A DNA stretch of 64,000 nt from Nitrosomonas sp. (GTDB lineage Bacteria > Pseudomonadota > Gammaproteobacteria > Burkholderiales > Nitrosomonadaceae), in NCBI GenBank assembly GCA_017984435.1, contig JAGNZK010000006.1, forward strand, positions 16,252-80,251. The letters are read 5' to 3'. Within the stretch, counting starts at the first letter, position 1. Every line of letters starts with the position of its first letter. Below are positions 1-10,148 of the stretch, piece after piece. The position numbers and the translations under genes were made by a program. Below the pieces are notes generated by a model. That model searched no databases. It worked only from the letters and a program-made list of their open reading frames with translations, and was not told where the DNA came from.

Positions 1-1428
1 ACTTACACCAAATCCCGTAATTTCGCTATCAACAGCACCTAAGCCATCTTTATGACTGCTGGCTGATAAATCCATATGTAGCCAAGGTATGTCGTTAACA
101 AACCGGCGCAGAAAGCATGCGGCGAGAATATGGTCAAACTCTCCACCAAGTTCGCATTGCTTGATATCTGCAATATTGCTTTCAAGATTTTCTTCATAAT
201 CCGTGTCCATTGGGAAGACACAAACACGCTCGCCACTTTTTTTTCCTGCTGAAATAGCCTTCTGGGATAACTCATCACGATTGCTAAAAATTCCACTATA
301 TCGTGAACCTAAAGCAGTTCTCATGCTGCCAGTTAATGTAGCGAAATCGATAATCAAGTCTGGTTCCAGTTTAATTGCCAATGTTAAGGTATCTGCTAAA
401 ACCATCCGTCCCTCAGCATCTGTATGCACTACTTCAATTGATAGTCCGCTCAACGCTGAAATAATGTCATTCTGCTTATAAGCACGTGGACTGATATGGT
501 TCTGTGCTATTGCAAGCCAGCAATCAATTTTGACTGGAATTTCAGCCCGTGTTGCCGCCAGTAGAATGCCCAATGCAACTGCGGAGCCGTTCATATCTTC
601 ATGCATGCCTTGCATATAGCGAGGTGGTTTTAAGTTATGACCACCGGTATCAAAACAGATGCCTTTGCCGACAATGGCAACACTTTTGTTTTGTGAATTC
701 TGTGTGCAATTATGTTGTAGATGAACAATGGCGGCATCTTCTGAGTCACTGCCTTGTGCAACCGCGACAAAAGCACCTGCACCGATTTCTTTTAATTTGT
801 TAAAATCAAATTCCTGATATTTCCAACCTTCATTTTCCGCCAGCTTCTTAATCTGCTGACGATAGGTTTTAGGGGTTAATTCATTGGCGGGCAATACGGT
901 TAAGCCGCGCGCCAATAAGTTGCCTTCAGCCAGTGCACGCTGCAGTGTAAAGTTTTCAGCATCTTTGTAACCATAAAGGAAAATCTTCGTTAATGATTTT
1001 CTAACAGGTTTGTTTTTTCGTACAGGTAGCGTAGCACCATTGACCCAGGCAGCATAAACAGCTAACTCAGAAAAACACTTCTTCTGGTGAGGAGTGCCAT
1101 AAACGGCAATATGTAATTCAGAAGGATTTTCTATGAGTAGCAATTTGATTGCTTTACGTATATAAGTTTGCTGATCGAATATGGATTCACTCGTGTCGAC
1201 CATAACCCAAGCACATAATTCACCATTTGCAAGATTTGCACTGACCGGAGTGCGGCTTAGATCGGTCAATTTCATTTCGCGCCGCAGAAGCAATTTTTCC
1301 AGCGATTCTTCGCCAGTGACACTGTGCTTCTTGGACAGTTTTTCTAGTTTAGGGAGTATTACGAGAATATGCGGTGCTTTAATAGATTGATCGATAGGTG
1401 ATATATTTTGGAAAAGTGATGCCAGCAT
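1..1428 (-). CDS. M17 family leucyl aminopeptidase, 3' end outside window
   Basis: This gene encodes a cytosolic metallo-aminopeptidase that removes N-terminal residues from peptides with two metal ions. It reads without a stop from ATG at 1428 to the window edge, giving 476 codons, close to the full length of the family (480-500). The start has AGGAAA about 8 bases upstream. The catalytic half shows the metal-binding stretch VGKGICFDTGGHNLKPPR and the signature HTDAEGRMVLADTL. Most members have Asn in place of the first His of that signature. The end of the visible protein (DLSASSHKDG, then ITGFGV) matches the family C-terminus, so only a few residues are missing. It is divergent from thyA. 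Substrate range cannot be read from sequence. Confidence 0.9.
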   Translation of the reverse strand, partial: MLASLFQNISPIDQSIKAPHILVILPKLEKLSKKHSVTGEESLEKLLLRREMKLTDLSRTPVSANLANGELCAWVMVDTSESIFDQQTYIRKAIKLLLIENPSELHIAVYGTPHQKKCFSELAVYAAWVNGATLPVRKNKPVRKSLTKIFLYGYKDAENFTLQRALAEGNLLARGLTVLPANELTPKTYRQQIKKLAENEGWKYQEFDFNKLKEIGAGAFVAVAQGSDSEDAAIVHLQHNCTQNSQNKSVAIVGKGICFDTGGHNLKPPRYMQGMHEDMNGSAVALGILLAATRAEIPVKIDCWLAIAQNHISPRAYKQNDIISALSGLSIEVVHTDAEGRMVLADTLTLAIKLEPDLIIDFATLTGSMRTALGSRYSGIFSNRDELSQKAISAGKKSGERVCVFPMDTDYEENLESNIADIKQCELGGEFDHILAACFLRRFVNDIPWLHMDLSASSHKDGLGAVDSEITGFGVS

Positions 1429-1588
1429 TGAAAGCTTTCCTGTCAAATATTATTTTTTGAGTGGCAATATCGGGAGTCATTGCGTGAAGAATGGCCGCTA
1501 TTAACTGTTAAATTGCTATCATTATATACTTTCTGTGGGTGGGATAGCTTGATTTATTCTGGTTCTAATAAGGGGGTGTCAAATAATA

Positions 1589-2383
1589 ATGCGTCAATAT
1601 CTCGAGCTAATGCAACATGTTATTGATCATGGATATCAAAAATCAGATCGTACGGGTACTGGCACACTATCAATCTTTGGTTATCAAATGCGTTTTAACC
1701 TAGCCGATGGCTTTCCATTGGTCACTACTAAAAAGTGTCACCTAAGATCGATTATTCATGAATTATTGTGGTTTTTACAAGGTGACACGAATATCGACTA
1801 CCTGCGCAAGCATGGCGTGTCAATATGGGATGAGTGGGCTGATCAAAATGGTGATCTCGGTCCTATATACGGTCATCAGTGGAGATCCTGGACAACAGTG
1901 GATGGTAAGCATATTGATCAGCTAAAGCAGGTCATCGAACAAATAAAAAATACTCCCGATTCACGGCGCATGCTGGTTTCTTCTTGGAATGTAGGTGATT
2001 TACATAAAATGCGGTTGCCGCCGTGCCATGCTTTCTTTCAGTTTTATGTGGTAGATAATCGATTATCGTGCCAGCTTTATCAACGCAGTGCGGATATTTT
2101 TCTGGGCGTGCCTTTCAATATTGCATCGTATGCATTGTTAACGATGATGATCGCTCAAGTCTGCAACCTTGAATCAGGAGATTTTGTGCATACGCTTGGT
2201 GATGCGCATTTGTATTTGAACCATCTTGAGCAGGCGCATGAACAATTAAAGCGTGCTCCCAAATCATTGCCGACTATGAAACTAAATCCAAGCACACGAG
2301 AGATTCTGGATTTTAAATATGAAGATTTTATTCTGGAAAATTATAATCCTCATCCAGCTATCAAAGCACCGGTGGCCGTATGA
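1589..2383 (+). CDS. thyA: Thymidylate synthase
   Basis: The enzyme methylates dUMP to dTMP using methylene-tetrahydrofolate in the cytosol. The protein is 264 residues, the same length as the E. coli enzyme. The catalytic cysteine is C146 in the segment [12 protein letters not shown]. The folate and phosphate-binding segments [11 protein letters not shown] (residues 21-31) and [11 protein letters not shown] are intact. A G-rich Shine-Dalgarno (AAGGGGGTG) precedes the ATG. Its stop overlaps the start of folA by 4 bases (ATGA), so the two genes are cotranscribed and translationally coupled. This is a sensible pairing because thyA produces the dihydrofolate that folA reduces. Confidence 0.98.
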   Translation: MRQYLELMQHVIDHGYQKSDRTGTGTLSIFGYQMRFNLADGFPLVTTKKCHLRSIIHELLWFLQGDTNIDYLRKHGVSIWDEWADQNGDLGPIYGHQWRSWTTVDGKHIDQLKQVIEQIKNTPDSRRMLVSSWNVGDLHKMRLPPCHAFFQFYVVDNRLSCQLYQRSADIFLGVPFNIASYALLTMMIAQVCNLESGDFVHTLGDAHLYLNHLEQAHEQLKRAPKSLPTMKLNPSTREILDFKYEDFILENYNPHPAIKAPVAV

Positions 2384-2889
2384 CGTCTTTGCGGCTATCG
2401 ATATTAGTGGCAATGGCCAGAAACCGTGTAATTGGTCAGGATAACAAATTGCCATGGCATTTACCGGCTGATCTGAAACATTTCAAATCTCTGACGATGG
2501 GAAAAACTATCGTGATGGGACGAAAAACCTATGAGTCTATTGGCAGACCTTTACCCGGAAGAACCAACATCATTATTACGCAACAGAGAAATTTTGAAGT
2601 GCCCGGCGCAACGGTCATTCATTCTATTGAAGATGCTCTGCTGGTATGTGAACAAGCCAATGCAACTAATGGCGAATGTTTCATCATTGGAGGAGAGGGG
2701 CTTTATCGGCAAACAATTGCAATATGCCAACGTATGTATGTCACAGAAATTCAGAGAGACTTTGAAGGAGATACTATTTTTCCAAAGTACGACCCGGGCG
2801 AGTGGGAAGAAACGCAACGGGAAAAATATTTTGCTGATAGCGATAACAATATGGAATACCATTTTGTTATATTGGATCGCAAAGTATGA
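2380..2889 (+). CDS. folA: Dihydrofolate reductase
   Basis: The enzyme reduces dihydrofolate to tetrahydrofolate with NADPH. The protein is 169 residues, a normal length. Family motifs are visible: [16 protein letters not shown] with the active-site acid D31, the NADPH-binding [15 protein letters not shown], and [10 protein letters not shown]. The start codon lies inside the end of thyA, which indicates coupled translation. A strong hairpin terminator follows about 45 bases after the stop. Confidence 0.97.
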   Translation: MTSLRLSILVAMARNRVIGQDNKLPWHLPADLKHFKSLTMGKTIVMGRKTYESIGRPLPGRTNIIITQQRNFEVPGATVIHSIEDALLVCEQANATNGECFIIGGEGLYRQTIAICQRMYVTEIQRDFEGDTIFPKYDPGEWEETQREKYFADSDNNMEYHFVILDRKV

Positions 2890-2934
2890 TTCTAAGGTTC
2901 TGGAAGAATTCTGGAATTTAAATTGATACGAAGT

Positions 2935-2977
2935 AAAAATGGTGAAATGAACACTTTATGTCATTTCACCATTTTTT
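2935..2977. terminator. Bidirectional rho-independent terminator between folA and the decarboxylase
   Basis: A perfect 16-bp inverted repeat (arms 2935-2950 and 2961-2976) encloses a 10-base loop. Each arm carries an A or T run at its outer edge, so the hairpin ends in a T tract on both strands. It sits between the converging folA and decarboxylase genes and can serve both. Confidence 0.9.
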
Positions 2978-3017
2978 ATGGTCGTTGATGACTATATGTA
3001 TTGATGAATGTGAATAT

Positions 3018-4193
3018 TTATATCACTTTTACATCGGGCAATGGAAACCCGTTAAAATTACTGGCATACGCCGTCGTGTAAGCGCCAGCATTGGGAATAT
3101 AAATAAAATCACCTTCTTGTATATCACTAGGCAGCATCAGATCATGTACTAGAATATCCACTGAGTCACAGGTCGGTCCGGCAACAGACCAAGGGATATT
3201 ACCGCTTTTACGATCAGTCAGTATCTCATAGCGTAAACCTTCTGTAATCTCGATGACGCCGCCAAACATACCGGCATCCCAATACATCCAGCGCTTTCCA
3301 TTACGGGTTGCAGTACCCACCACACGACAAACAAAGTAAGCTGAATCAGACACCAAATAGCGCCCGGGTTCTGCCATGATACGAATACTGTCGGGTAAAT
3401 CGGCGATGGCTTCATTGACGACTTCAGCAATCACTTCAATCGACGGAATCGGTTTGACGTGGCGAACTGGATAGCCGCCACCAATGTTAAGCAATCGGGG
3501 ATTCAATCCTGCAGTCTGCATGTCGGCAAAAACTTTTTTTGCACGCTCAATGCCAACTCGCCAGTTTTGAGGGTTACGGCATTGCGAGCCCACGTGGAAT
3601 GTAACGCCGGCCAGATCTGCTTTGAGTTTTGCAGCTTCCTGAATAATCTCATGAATATCGGCAAGATGCGTTCCAAATTTGCCCGCTAATGGCCAGTCAC
3701 TACCGATATTCGGGGTATCAATGCGCAGATACATCTTAGCATCGGGTTTGACACTAACGATTTTGCGCAATTCTTCCACACTATCAAGTACATACCATTC
3801 TACGCCTTTAGCTGCGGCATATTCAAGGTAAGCGCGAGATTTCATCGGATTACTGTAAAATATTTCAGCTGCGGGCACACCCAGGCTTAGTAACAAATCA
3901 AGTTCGGCAATAGAGGCGATTTCGAAGCCGGCGCCTTCTTCAATCAGTGCTTTTAGCACACGATGGTCGGGATTCGCCTTGACGGCATAATGCGGATGAA
4001 CTCGTGGCATTGCAGTTTTAAATCGTCGGGTTTTATACCGGACAATATTGCTATCAACCAATAAAAACGGGCGCTGGTAGCCTTTTTTCAGTACATTCTG
4101 AACATGCTTGAAATTTAGACTGATTTCAGGATGAGTATCAAATAGGACTTCAGATGGATCGGGTTTTTGAAGTGTGGATGAAAGTATAGACAT
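3018..4193 (-). CDS. Fold type III PLP-dependent ornithine/lysine decarboxylase
   Basis: The enzyme decarboxylates a basic amino acid, most likely ornithine to putrescine, the first step of polyamine synthesis. It is of the eukaryote-like alanine-racemase fold. At 391 residues it matches bacterial members. Motifs in order are the PLP lysine K72 in HYAVKANP, HVGSQ at 200-204, the glycine loop GGGYP at 238-242, EPGR at 275-278, the catalytic Cys C342 in GPTCDSVD, and NAGAYTTAY near the end. A Shine-Dalgarno AAGGAG lies 7 bases before the ATG. A well-initiated 21-codon ORF lies 21 bases upstream and may control expression. Ornithine is the likely substrate, but lysine or carboxynorspermidine-type activity cannot be excluded by sequence alone. 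Confidence 0.9.
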   Translation of the reverse strand: MSILSSTLQKPDPSEVLFDTHPEISLNFKHVQNVLKKGYQRPFLLVDSNIVRYKTRRFKTAMPRVHPHYAVKANPDHRVLKALIEEGAGFEIASIAELDLLLSLGVPAAEIFYSNPMKSRAYLEYAAAKGVEWYVLDSVEELRKIVSVKPDAKMYLRIDTPNIGSDWPLAGKFGTHLADIHEIIQEAAKLKADLAGVTFHVGSQCRNPQNWRVGIERAKKVFADMQTAGLNPRLLNIGGGYPVRHVKPIPSIEVIAEVVNEAIADLPDSIRIMAEPGRYLVSDSAYFVCRVVGTATRNGKRWMYWDAGMFGGVIEITEGLRYEILTDRKSGNIPWSVAGPTCDSVDILVHDLMLPSDIQEGDFIYIPNAGAYTTAYASNFNGFPLPDVKVI

Positions 4194-4214
4194 GAGTGTG
4201 CTCCTTAAAAAACA

Positions 4215-4280
4215 CTACGTTTCAGGAATATGAACATTGACTAGATCAACTGGAGCAAAAAAGTTCTTAATACATATCAT
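4215..4280 (-). CDS. 21-residue upstream ORF, possible leader peptide
   Basis: A 21-codon ORF starts with ATG at 4280 behind a near-perfect Shine-Dalgarno (AAAGGAGG, 5 bases before the ATG). It ends in TAG 21 bases before the decarboxylase start. The peptide begins MICIKNFFAPVDLV and ends HIPET. It lies between a good sigma-70 promoter and the decarboxylase, so any transcript of that gene must include it. Short ORFs before decarboxylase genes can act as regulatory leader peptides (SpeFL before speF in enterobacteria senses ornithine). No sequence similarity to SpeFL is visible, so a regulatory role is an inference. Confidence 0.55.
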   Translation of the reverse strand: MICIKNFFAPVDLVNVHIPET

Positions 4281-4324
4281 GATGACCTCCTTTTAGTGAG
4301 TTTATTTATTTCCAATTTGCACGC

Positions 4325-4352
4325 ATTATAGTCTGCATTTCGAGTAAATCAA
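4325..4352 (-). promoter_or_regulatory. Sigma-70-type promoter for leader ORF and decarboxylase
   Basis: On the minus strand a TTGATT -35 hexamer (4347-4352) is separated by 16 bases from a perfect TATAAT -10 hexamer (4325-4330). It lies about 35 bases before the Shine-Dalgarno of the 21-codon ORF. The remaining upstream gap to 4562 is AT-rich and holds no gene that I recognise. Confidence 0.65.
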
Positions 4353-4562
4353 GTGTTTTTTGTGTCAAAATTATTTTTTGACATAATCAATATATATAAT
4401 TAAAAACAATAAGTTGTATATTTATTAATTGTGCTGGATTTGACGGTATTTTTTAAAGAAAGTTTATATCGGTTTTGCATTTTTTTAGACGATGACTAAT
4501 TCCAGTACTAAACGATATGTTTTACTTCATCTATTCGGATGATTGTATTTTCGGGTGATTTT

Positions 4563-5816
4563 CTAATGCCACTGTAATCTTAGGTAACCATCTACTTTTT
4601 CATTAAATCTGAAGTGAAACCGATTTTCTCCCGGGTGAGTTGCTTGTTGTTGCAGAAGAAGCTTGAACGGACCGGCGGCAGAATGTGACTCCTCGATGCG
4701 CAATTTTCCAGGGCGTGGTGAAAAAAATTTTAATTCAAACCGGCCTGGGCTAATTTCCCGTAATAACGGCGCAAATGGCCTGGCGAGCGGTTCACCGATG
4801 AACACGCCTTGTCCGGGCCAGGCCACACTTTTCCAATAGGCTTCAATGGCACTGGCACCTGATGCGTAATGAAACATAGCAATGGCGGGGGAGGGGAATT
4901 TTTGCGGATAGCTGCATGGCTCGACGACGGTACCGTAGCTCGCTGTCGCGCCGGCTTCCAGCCAGCGCAAGCTACTCATCTGAAGAGAATCGGTGAGCAT
5001 GCCGCCGGCTGATGTTAGGTGGTCTGCTAGCGCACCTGGCAGAAAACCCAGCGTTTGCAACATAGGCACTTCAGTTAATCCGGTAAAGTAGAAAAATACA
5101 TCCTGATGATCGGAAATGACGTTGGTTTCAAGTACCTGTATAGAAAAAACACCGGCCAGATCTTTTGCAGTCTGCGCAAAACTAATCGCACGGCTATTAC
5201 GCGCTTTATCTGAAGTACTTAATAAATAAGCCCGGCCCTTGGGGAAGCTATGGTCTGATGCGATACCTCGGTCAATCAACGCCTTGACCTGTTCAAAGGA
5301 GGTTCCAGCCAGCATCATGGCAGGGCGCAACTTGTAATCATTGAATGGATACAGGCTTGCTGCATTGAAATAGAGATTAGGTGCTGTCGGTTCACATTTC
5401 TTCGCGCAAAATTTTCTATCGAAACCAAATGCCAGGGCAGAAGTCAGCGACATGCAACCCACCCGATAGGGAGCAGTCCATGCAACTGCATATGCCTGCA
5501 CATGAGAAGGAGTAAGCCGATCAATGATAGCTTTCAGTTGCTTGAATTCTTTCGGTGTCATGACACTGCGCTCTGGCGGGAAGTGCAGGTGAATCATATT
5601 AGTTTCAGGAATCTGCCGTGCTCGCTGGTAGTAGCTACCTATTTGACGGGATAACGGATCGTCATCATTGACGATGATAGCAATGTCGTTCGGTTCCAAT
5701 CCGGTGCGTGGTAAGGAGATGTGCTTTTGTGCTTCGGCAGAGAGCGTGGTAGAAAATAAAACGAGCGCCCAGATAGCAACGAGTCGTTTGATCAACTGTA
5801 AACTTTTTTGTGTCAA
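4563..5816 (-). CDS. TIGR03790-like exported protein of unknown function
   Basis: This is a 417-residue protein with an N-terminal signal sequence (residues about 1-28, ending LSAEA). It resembles the uncharacterised TIGR03790 family found in various proteobacteria and planctomycetes. Visible hallmarks are the opening LEPNDIAIIVNDDDPLS, which announces successive periods of contact, and a central YAVAWTAPYRVGC segment. A conserved SAGGMLTDSLQMS block and GATASYGTVVEPC lie near residues 265-300. The start is a TTG at 5816 with GGAG upstream. It is the third gene of an apparent operon apbC-dcd-this gene, but the pairing offers no obvious functional clue. Function unknown. Confidence 0.75.
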   Translation of the reverse strand: MTQKSLQLIKRLVAIWALVLFSTTLSAEAQKHISLPRTGLEPNDIAIIVNDDDPLSRQIGSYYQRARQIPETNMIHLHFPPERSVMTPKEFKQLKAIIDRLTPSHVQAYAVAWTAPYRVGCMSLTSALAFGFDRKFCAKKCEPTAPNLYFNAASLYPFNDYKLRPAMMLAGTSFEQVKALIDRGIASDHSFPKGRAYLLSTSDKARNSRAISFAQTAKDLAGVFSIQVLETNVISDHQDVFFYFTGLTEVPMLQTLGFLPGALADHLTSAGGMLTDSLQMSSLRWLEAGATASYGTVVEPCSYPQKFPSPAIAMFHYASGASAIEAYWKSVAWPGQGVFIGEPLARPFAPLLREISPGRFELKFFSPRPGKLRIEESHSAAGPFKLLLQQQATHPGENRFHFRFNEKVDGYLRLQWH

Positions 5817-5847
5817 TATTAAAACGTCTCCGCATCCGCCTAAAACT

Positions 5848-6414
5848 TTAAATTTTCGGCAATGTCACACCCTGCTGCCCTTGGTATTTGCCACCTCGAT
5901 CTTTGTAAGAAGTTTCACAGACTTCATCCGATTCAAAAAAAATGACTTGCGCAACACCTTCGTTGGCATAGATTTTAGCGGGCAGGGGGGTGGTGTTGGA
6001 GAATTCCAGCGTGACATAGCCTTCCCATTCCGGTTCAAAAGGGGTGACATTGACGATAATGCCGCAGCGTGCATAGGTGGATTTACCCAAACAGATGGTC
6101 AATATATTGCGCGGAATACGGAAATATTCCACCGTACGTGCCAGTGCAAAGGAATTGGGTGGAATGATGCAAATATCGCTTTTGACATCAACGAATGAAT
6201 TCGAATCAAAATTTTTCGGATCGACGATGGTGGAATTGATATTGGTGAACAACTTGAATTCATCCGAGCAACGAATATCGTAGCCGTAGCTTGACGTGCC
6301 GTAGGAAACGATGCGCTGATGATCTTTCTGGCGAATCTGATCAGGCTCAAATGGCTCAATCATGCCATGCGCTTGCGCCATCCGACGTATCCATTTATCT
6401 GATTTAATCGTCAT
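5848..6414 (-). CDS. dcd: dCTP deaminase
   Basis: The enzyme deaminates dCTP to dUTP, which supplies dUMP for thymidylate synthesis. The protein is 188 residues, the usual length. The family motifs [17 protein letters not shown], the substrate-binding [16 protein letters not shown] and [10 protein letters not shown], and the catalytic region [17 protein letters not shown] are present. It follows apbC by 13 bases and is presumably cotranscribed with it. Confidence 0.96.
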   Translation of the reverse strand: MTIKSDKWIRRMAQAHGMIEPFEPDQIRQKDHQRIVSYGTSSYGYDIRCSDEFKLFTNINSTIVDPKNFDSNSFVDVKSDICIIPPNSFALARTVEYFRIPRNILTICLGKSTYARCGIIVNVTPFEPEWEGYVTLEFSNTTPLPAKIYANEGVAQVIFFESDEVCETSYKDRGGKYQGQQGVTLPKI

Positions 6415-6427
6415 GCTTTAACCTTTT

Positions 6428-7516
6428 CTAGTCATTTTCCATGATGATCTTGGCGAACAATTCCGAATGATCTTCCGCAGATTCAGCCACTTTAACAGCG
6501 ACTCGCCGTGCAATTAGCCGGTATATCTCGGCTATTTTCCCATCCGGTTCGGCGACGACGCTGGGCTTTCCCAGATCCGTATGCTCGCGGATTTTGATAT
6601 CGAGCGGTAATGCGCCGAGAAACTCTACATTGTAATCTCGGCACATTTTCTCACCGCCACCGGTGCCAAAGATAGGCTCAGTGTGTCCGCATTGTGAGCA
6701 GGTATGCGTGCTCATGTTTTCCACGATGCCAAAGATCGGGATGCCTACTTTCTCAAACATTTTTAAACCCTTGCGCGCATCGAGCAAGGCGATATCTTGC
6801 GGCGTGGTGACGATGACTGCGCCTGTCACGGGGATTTTTTGTGCCAGCGTCAACTGAATATCTCCGGTACCGGGTGGTAAATCGACGACGAGATAGTCCA
6901 CGTCTTTCCAATTGGTATCGTTCAATAATTGCTGCAATGCTTGGGTAACCATCGGGCCGCGCCAAACCATCGGGGTTTCGACATCGATCAACAGACCGAT
7001 GGACATGGCCTGAATGCCGTGTGCCAGGACTGGCTCCATGGTTTTGCCATCGAGCGATTCCGGATGATGGGTGATTCCCAGCATCTGCGGTTGTGACGGG
7101 CCATAAATATCCGCATCCAGAATACCCACGGACGCACCTTCTGCCGCCAATGCCAAAGCCAGATTGACTGCTGTCGCCGATTTTCCGACACCACCCTTGC
7201 CGGATGCCACCGCAATGATATTTTTAACGCCGGGAATGAGCTTGACGCCGCGTTGCACGCTGTGTGGAATAATTTTGCTGCTGACTGCTACCTGAATATT
7301 TCCGATGCCCGGAATTGACTTCAGTGCCTCAATAATCTGTTTCTGCACGTTATTCCTGACACTGTTGGCTGGATAACCCAACTCGATGTCAATGGATACA
7401 TTATTCTGATCAATTTGAATAGTGCGTACTGCTTGTGCGGTAACGTAATCCTTACCTGTGGTTGGATCGATGGTTTGCCCGAGTATGGATTGTATGTGTT
7501 GCTCAGAAATGGTCAC
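6428..7516 (-). CDS. apbC: Iron-sulfur cluster carrier protein, Mrp/ApbC family
   Basis: This is a cytosolic P-loop NTPase that binds an Fe-S cluster and passes it to target apoproteins. At 362 residues it has an N-terminal MIP18-like domain (about 1-85), a deviant Walker A GKGGVGKS at 106-113, a Walker B-like region LVVDLPPGTGD around 209-219, and the cluster-binding pair C273 and C276 (TCSQC). It is the first gene of the run apbC-dcd-TIGR03790-like and diverges from metG across 125 bases that must hold both promoters. Confidence 0.95.
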   Translation of the reverse strand: MTISEQHIQSILGQTIDPTTGKDYVTAQAVRTIQIDQNNVSIDIELGYPANSVRNNVQKQIIEALKSIPGIGNIQVAVSSKIIPHSVQRGVKLIPGVKNIIAVASGKGGVGKSATAVNLALALAAEGASVGILDADIYGPSQPQMLGITHHPESLDGKTMEPVLAHGIQAMSIGLLIDVETPMVWRGPMVTQALQQLLNDTNWKDVDYLVVDLPPGTGDIQLTLAQKIPVTGAVIVTTPQDIALLDARKGLKMFEKVGIPIFGIVENMSTHTCSQCGHTEPIFGTGGGEKMCRDYNVEFLGALPLDIKIREHTDLGKPSVVAEPDGKIAEIYRLIARRVAVKVAESAEDHSELFAKIIMEND

Positions 7517-7641
7517 TGCAGAACTCCTTTGTGCTGCTGGTTAGCGGTTAATAATTTAATACAGGGATGGTAACAAATATCAGGAATGTGTACACAGTTT
7601 GTTACAATTAGCCTTTATTCAATCCGGTTTGCGAGCAGCTA

Positions 7642-9747
7642 ATGAACAAGCGAAAAATTCTGGTCACTTCTGCGCTGCCTTATGCCAATGGCAGCATCCA
7701 TTTAGGTCATTTGGTGGAATATATTCAAACGGATATCTGGGTGCGATTTCAGAAAATGCGCGGGCATACGGTCTACTATGTGTGCGCGGACGATACGCAT
7801 GGTACACCGATCATGCTACGCGCGGAAAAAGAGGGCATTACGCCGGAAGCTTTGATTGCGCGTGTACATAGTGAACATTTCGGGGATTTTACGGGCTTCC
7901 ACATCCGATTTGATAACTATTACAGCACGCATTCAACGGAAACGCGGCATTTTTCCGAGGATATCTATGGCAAGCTCAAAGCTGCCGGTTTGATCGCAGT
8001 GCGTGGCATCGAACAGCTCTATGATCCGGTCAAAAACATGTTTCTGCCTGACCGGTTTGTCAAAGGGGAGTGCCCGAAATGTGCCGCCAAAGACCAGTAT
8101 GGCGATTCCTGCGAAGCCTGCGGCGCGGCTTATGCGCCGACGGAACTCAAGAATCCCTATTCCGCCGTATCTGGCGCCAAACCAGTTAAAAAATCGTCGG
8201 AGCATTATTTCTTCAGTTTATCGGATCCGCGCTGCGCGGATTTTTTGCGCCGTTGGACTCGTGAAGCCGATCATTTGCAGCCGGAAGCCGCCAATAAAAT
8301 GCGCGAATGGTTGGGAGAGGCAGGAGAAAACAAGCTTTCCGATTGGGATATTTCACGCGATGCGCCTTATTTTGGTTTTGAAATACCCGATGCACCGGGT
8401 AAGTATTTTTATGTCTGGCTGGATGCGCCGGTTGGTTATATGGGTAGTTTCAAGCATTTATGCGAACGTGAACACCTCGATTTTGATGCATTCTGGCAGC
8501 AGGCATCGGATACCGAGTTGTATCATTTTATCGGCAAGGATATTTTATATTTTCATGCATTGTTCTGGCCAGCCATGCTGCAGAATGCCGGCTATCGTAC
8601 GCCGACCAAGATTTTTGCGCATGGTTTTCTCACCGTGAATGGTGAAAAAATGAGCAAATCGCGCGGCACGTTCATTACGGCGCAAAGCTATCTGAAGCAA
8701 GGCCTGAATCCGGAATGGCTGCGTTATTACTACGCGGCAAAACTCAATAGCACGCTGGAAGATATCGATCTGAATCTGGAAGATTTTGTCGCGCGCGTCA
8801 ACTCCGATCTGGTCGGTAAGTTTATTAATATTGCCAGTCGTTGCGCGGGTTTTATCAGTAAGCGGTTTGATGGCAGGCTTGCGGATGGTGCGCAGTATCA
8901 ACAATTGCAATCCTTGATGAATGAACGCTTTGCTACTTGGCGTCCCGATTCCATTGAGAAAGCGTTTGAAGAAAGAGAATTTTCATCTGCGATTCGCCAG
9001 ATCATGAAATTTGCTGACGAAGCAAATGAAATGATTCACGAATTGGCGCCGTGGGAAATTGCCAAGAATCCTGATAGAGGAGAAGAGTTACAGCGAGTCT
9101 GTAGCTTGGGCATACAACTTTTCTATGTGCTATCGCGCTACCTGAAACCGATCTTGCCGGAAACGGTGAAGCAGATTGAGGTTTTTCTGAATTGTGAGCC
9201 GTTGACTTGGCCCGAGTTGGGTGAGGGGCAGCCGGTCTCAGACTTATTGCTGCCTGCAGGGCATACTATCCATATTTATCAACATTTGATGACACGCATT
9301 GATGCTAAACAAATTGACGCATTGATTGCCGCCAATACGCAAAGCTTGGCGCCCGCAACGCAAGATGCGCCGGTGCGGCATGCGGAGAAACAGCAACACG
9401 CCATTACACCCGTTGCTGAGACGATCTCCATTGATGACTTTAGCAAAATTGATTTGCGTGTGGCAAAAATTGTTAATGCCGAGCACGTGCCGGGAGCGGA
9501 GAAACTGCTGAAATTGACGCTGGATATCGGCAATGAACAGCGCACGGTGTTCGCCGGTATCAAATCCGCGTATGACCCGGAGCAACTGAAAGGGCGCCAT
9601 ACCGTCATGGTGGCAAATCTTGCGCCACGGCAAATGAAATTCGGTTTATCGGAAGGCATGGTGCTGGCAGCCGGTGGCGGCAATCCGGGTGAGTTATTTA
9701 TTCTTGCTCCGGATGCCGGTGCGCAGCCAGGAATGCGGGTTAAGTAA
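7642..9747 (+). CDS. metG: Methionyl-tRNA synthetase
   Basis: The enzyme charges tRNA-Met. At 701 residues it is the long form with a C-terminal tRNA-binding (EMAP/Trbp111-like) domain from about residue 595, opening [14 protein letters not shown]. The class I HIGH motif appears as HLGH at 20-23. The zinc knuckle CPKC...CEAC is at about 142-158, and the KMSKS loop is intact in [10 protein letters not shown]. The genomic order apbC divergent from metG is common in beta- and gammaproteobacteria. Confidence 0.98.
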   Translation: MNKRKILVTSALPYANGSIHLGHLVEYIQTDIWVRFQKMRGHTVYYVCADDTHGTPIMLRAEKEGITPEALIARVHSEHFGDFTGFHIRFDNYYSTHSTETRHFSEDIYGKLKAAGLIAVRGIEQLYDPVKNMFLPDRFVKGECPKCAAKDQYGDSCEACGAAYAPTELKNPYSAVSGAKPVKKSSEHYFFSLSDPRCADFLRRWTREADHLQPEAANKMREWLGEAGENKLSDWDISRDAPYFGFEIPDAPGKYFYVWLDAPVGYMGSFKHLCEREHLDFDAFWQQASDTELYHFIGKDILYFHALFWPAMLQNAGYRTPTKIFAHGFLTVNGEKMSKSRGTFITAQSYLKQGLNPEWLRYYYAAKLNSTLEDIDLNLEDFVARVNSDLVGKFINIASRCAGFISKRFDGRLADGAQYQQLQSLMNERFATWRPDSIEKAFEEREFSSAIRQIMKFADEANEMIHELAPWEIAKNPDRGEELQRVCSLGIQLFYVLSRYLKPILPETVKQIEVFLNCEPLTWPELGEGQPVSDLLLPAGHTIHIYQHLMTRIDAKQIDALIAANTQSLAPATQDAPVRHAEKQQHAITPVAETISIDDFSKIDLRVAKIVNAEHVPGAEKLLKLTLDIGNEQRTVFAGIKSAYDPEQLKGRHTVMVANLAPRQMKFGLSEGMVLAAGGGNPGELFILAPDAGAQPGMRVK

Positions 9748-9761
9748 CCGGCATCGCGTCG

Positions 9762-10124
9762 ATGGATCTGACCGAACACATCAGACAACGCGAGCTTGCG
9801 TTGTTGCACACCGATCTGATGGCAAATCCTGCGTTGATTAATGAACTGTTGTCTGCCGACTTTGAAGAAATCAGCAGCAGCGGGGCGGTGAATTCAAGAA
9901 ATGACGTGGTCAACTGGTTGCTGAGCAAGGATCAGCATATTCAGTGGGCACTGACTGATTTCAGAATCAGAGTGTTAGCCGATGATTGGGTGTTGGCGCA
10001 CTATATCGCACAAAAGTGCAATGATCCGAATGTCACCGGCAAAGGGTCGATCAGAACCTCGATTTGGCAACATCAGGGGAATCATTGGAAAATGGTATTT
10101 CATCAGGCATCCAGGAAAAGTTAA
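9762..10124 (+). CDS. Small NTF2-like (DUF4440) protein
   Basis: This is a 120-residue soluble protein with the cone-shaped NTF2-like signature. It has an N-terminal helix pair (LTEHIRQRELALLHTDLMAN), then LLSADFEEISSSG, and a C-terminal sheet ending TSIWQHQGNHWKMVFHQAS. This order is typical of DUF4440 proteins. It sits 15 bases after metG and before the yggS-like gene, so it may belong to a metG transcript. No catalytic role can be assigned. Confidence 0.75.
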   Translation: MDLTEHIRQRELALLHTDLMANPALINELLSADFEEISSSGAVNSRNDVVNWLLSKDQHIQWALTDFRIRVLADDWVLAHYIAQKCNDPNVTGKGSIRTSIWQHQGNHWKMVFHQASRKS

Positions 10125-10148
10125 CGTTTCGAATAACAGGAGAATGCA

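Noticed and set aside
2531-2926. 131-codon ORF overlapping folA in another frame
   Set aside because: It is a shadow of the folA coding sequence.
7599-7871. ORF overlapping the metG start in another frame
   Set aside because: It lies inside the well-supported metG gene and matches no family.
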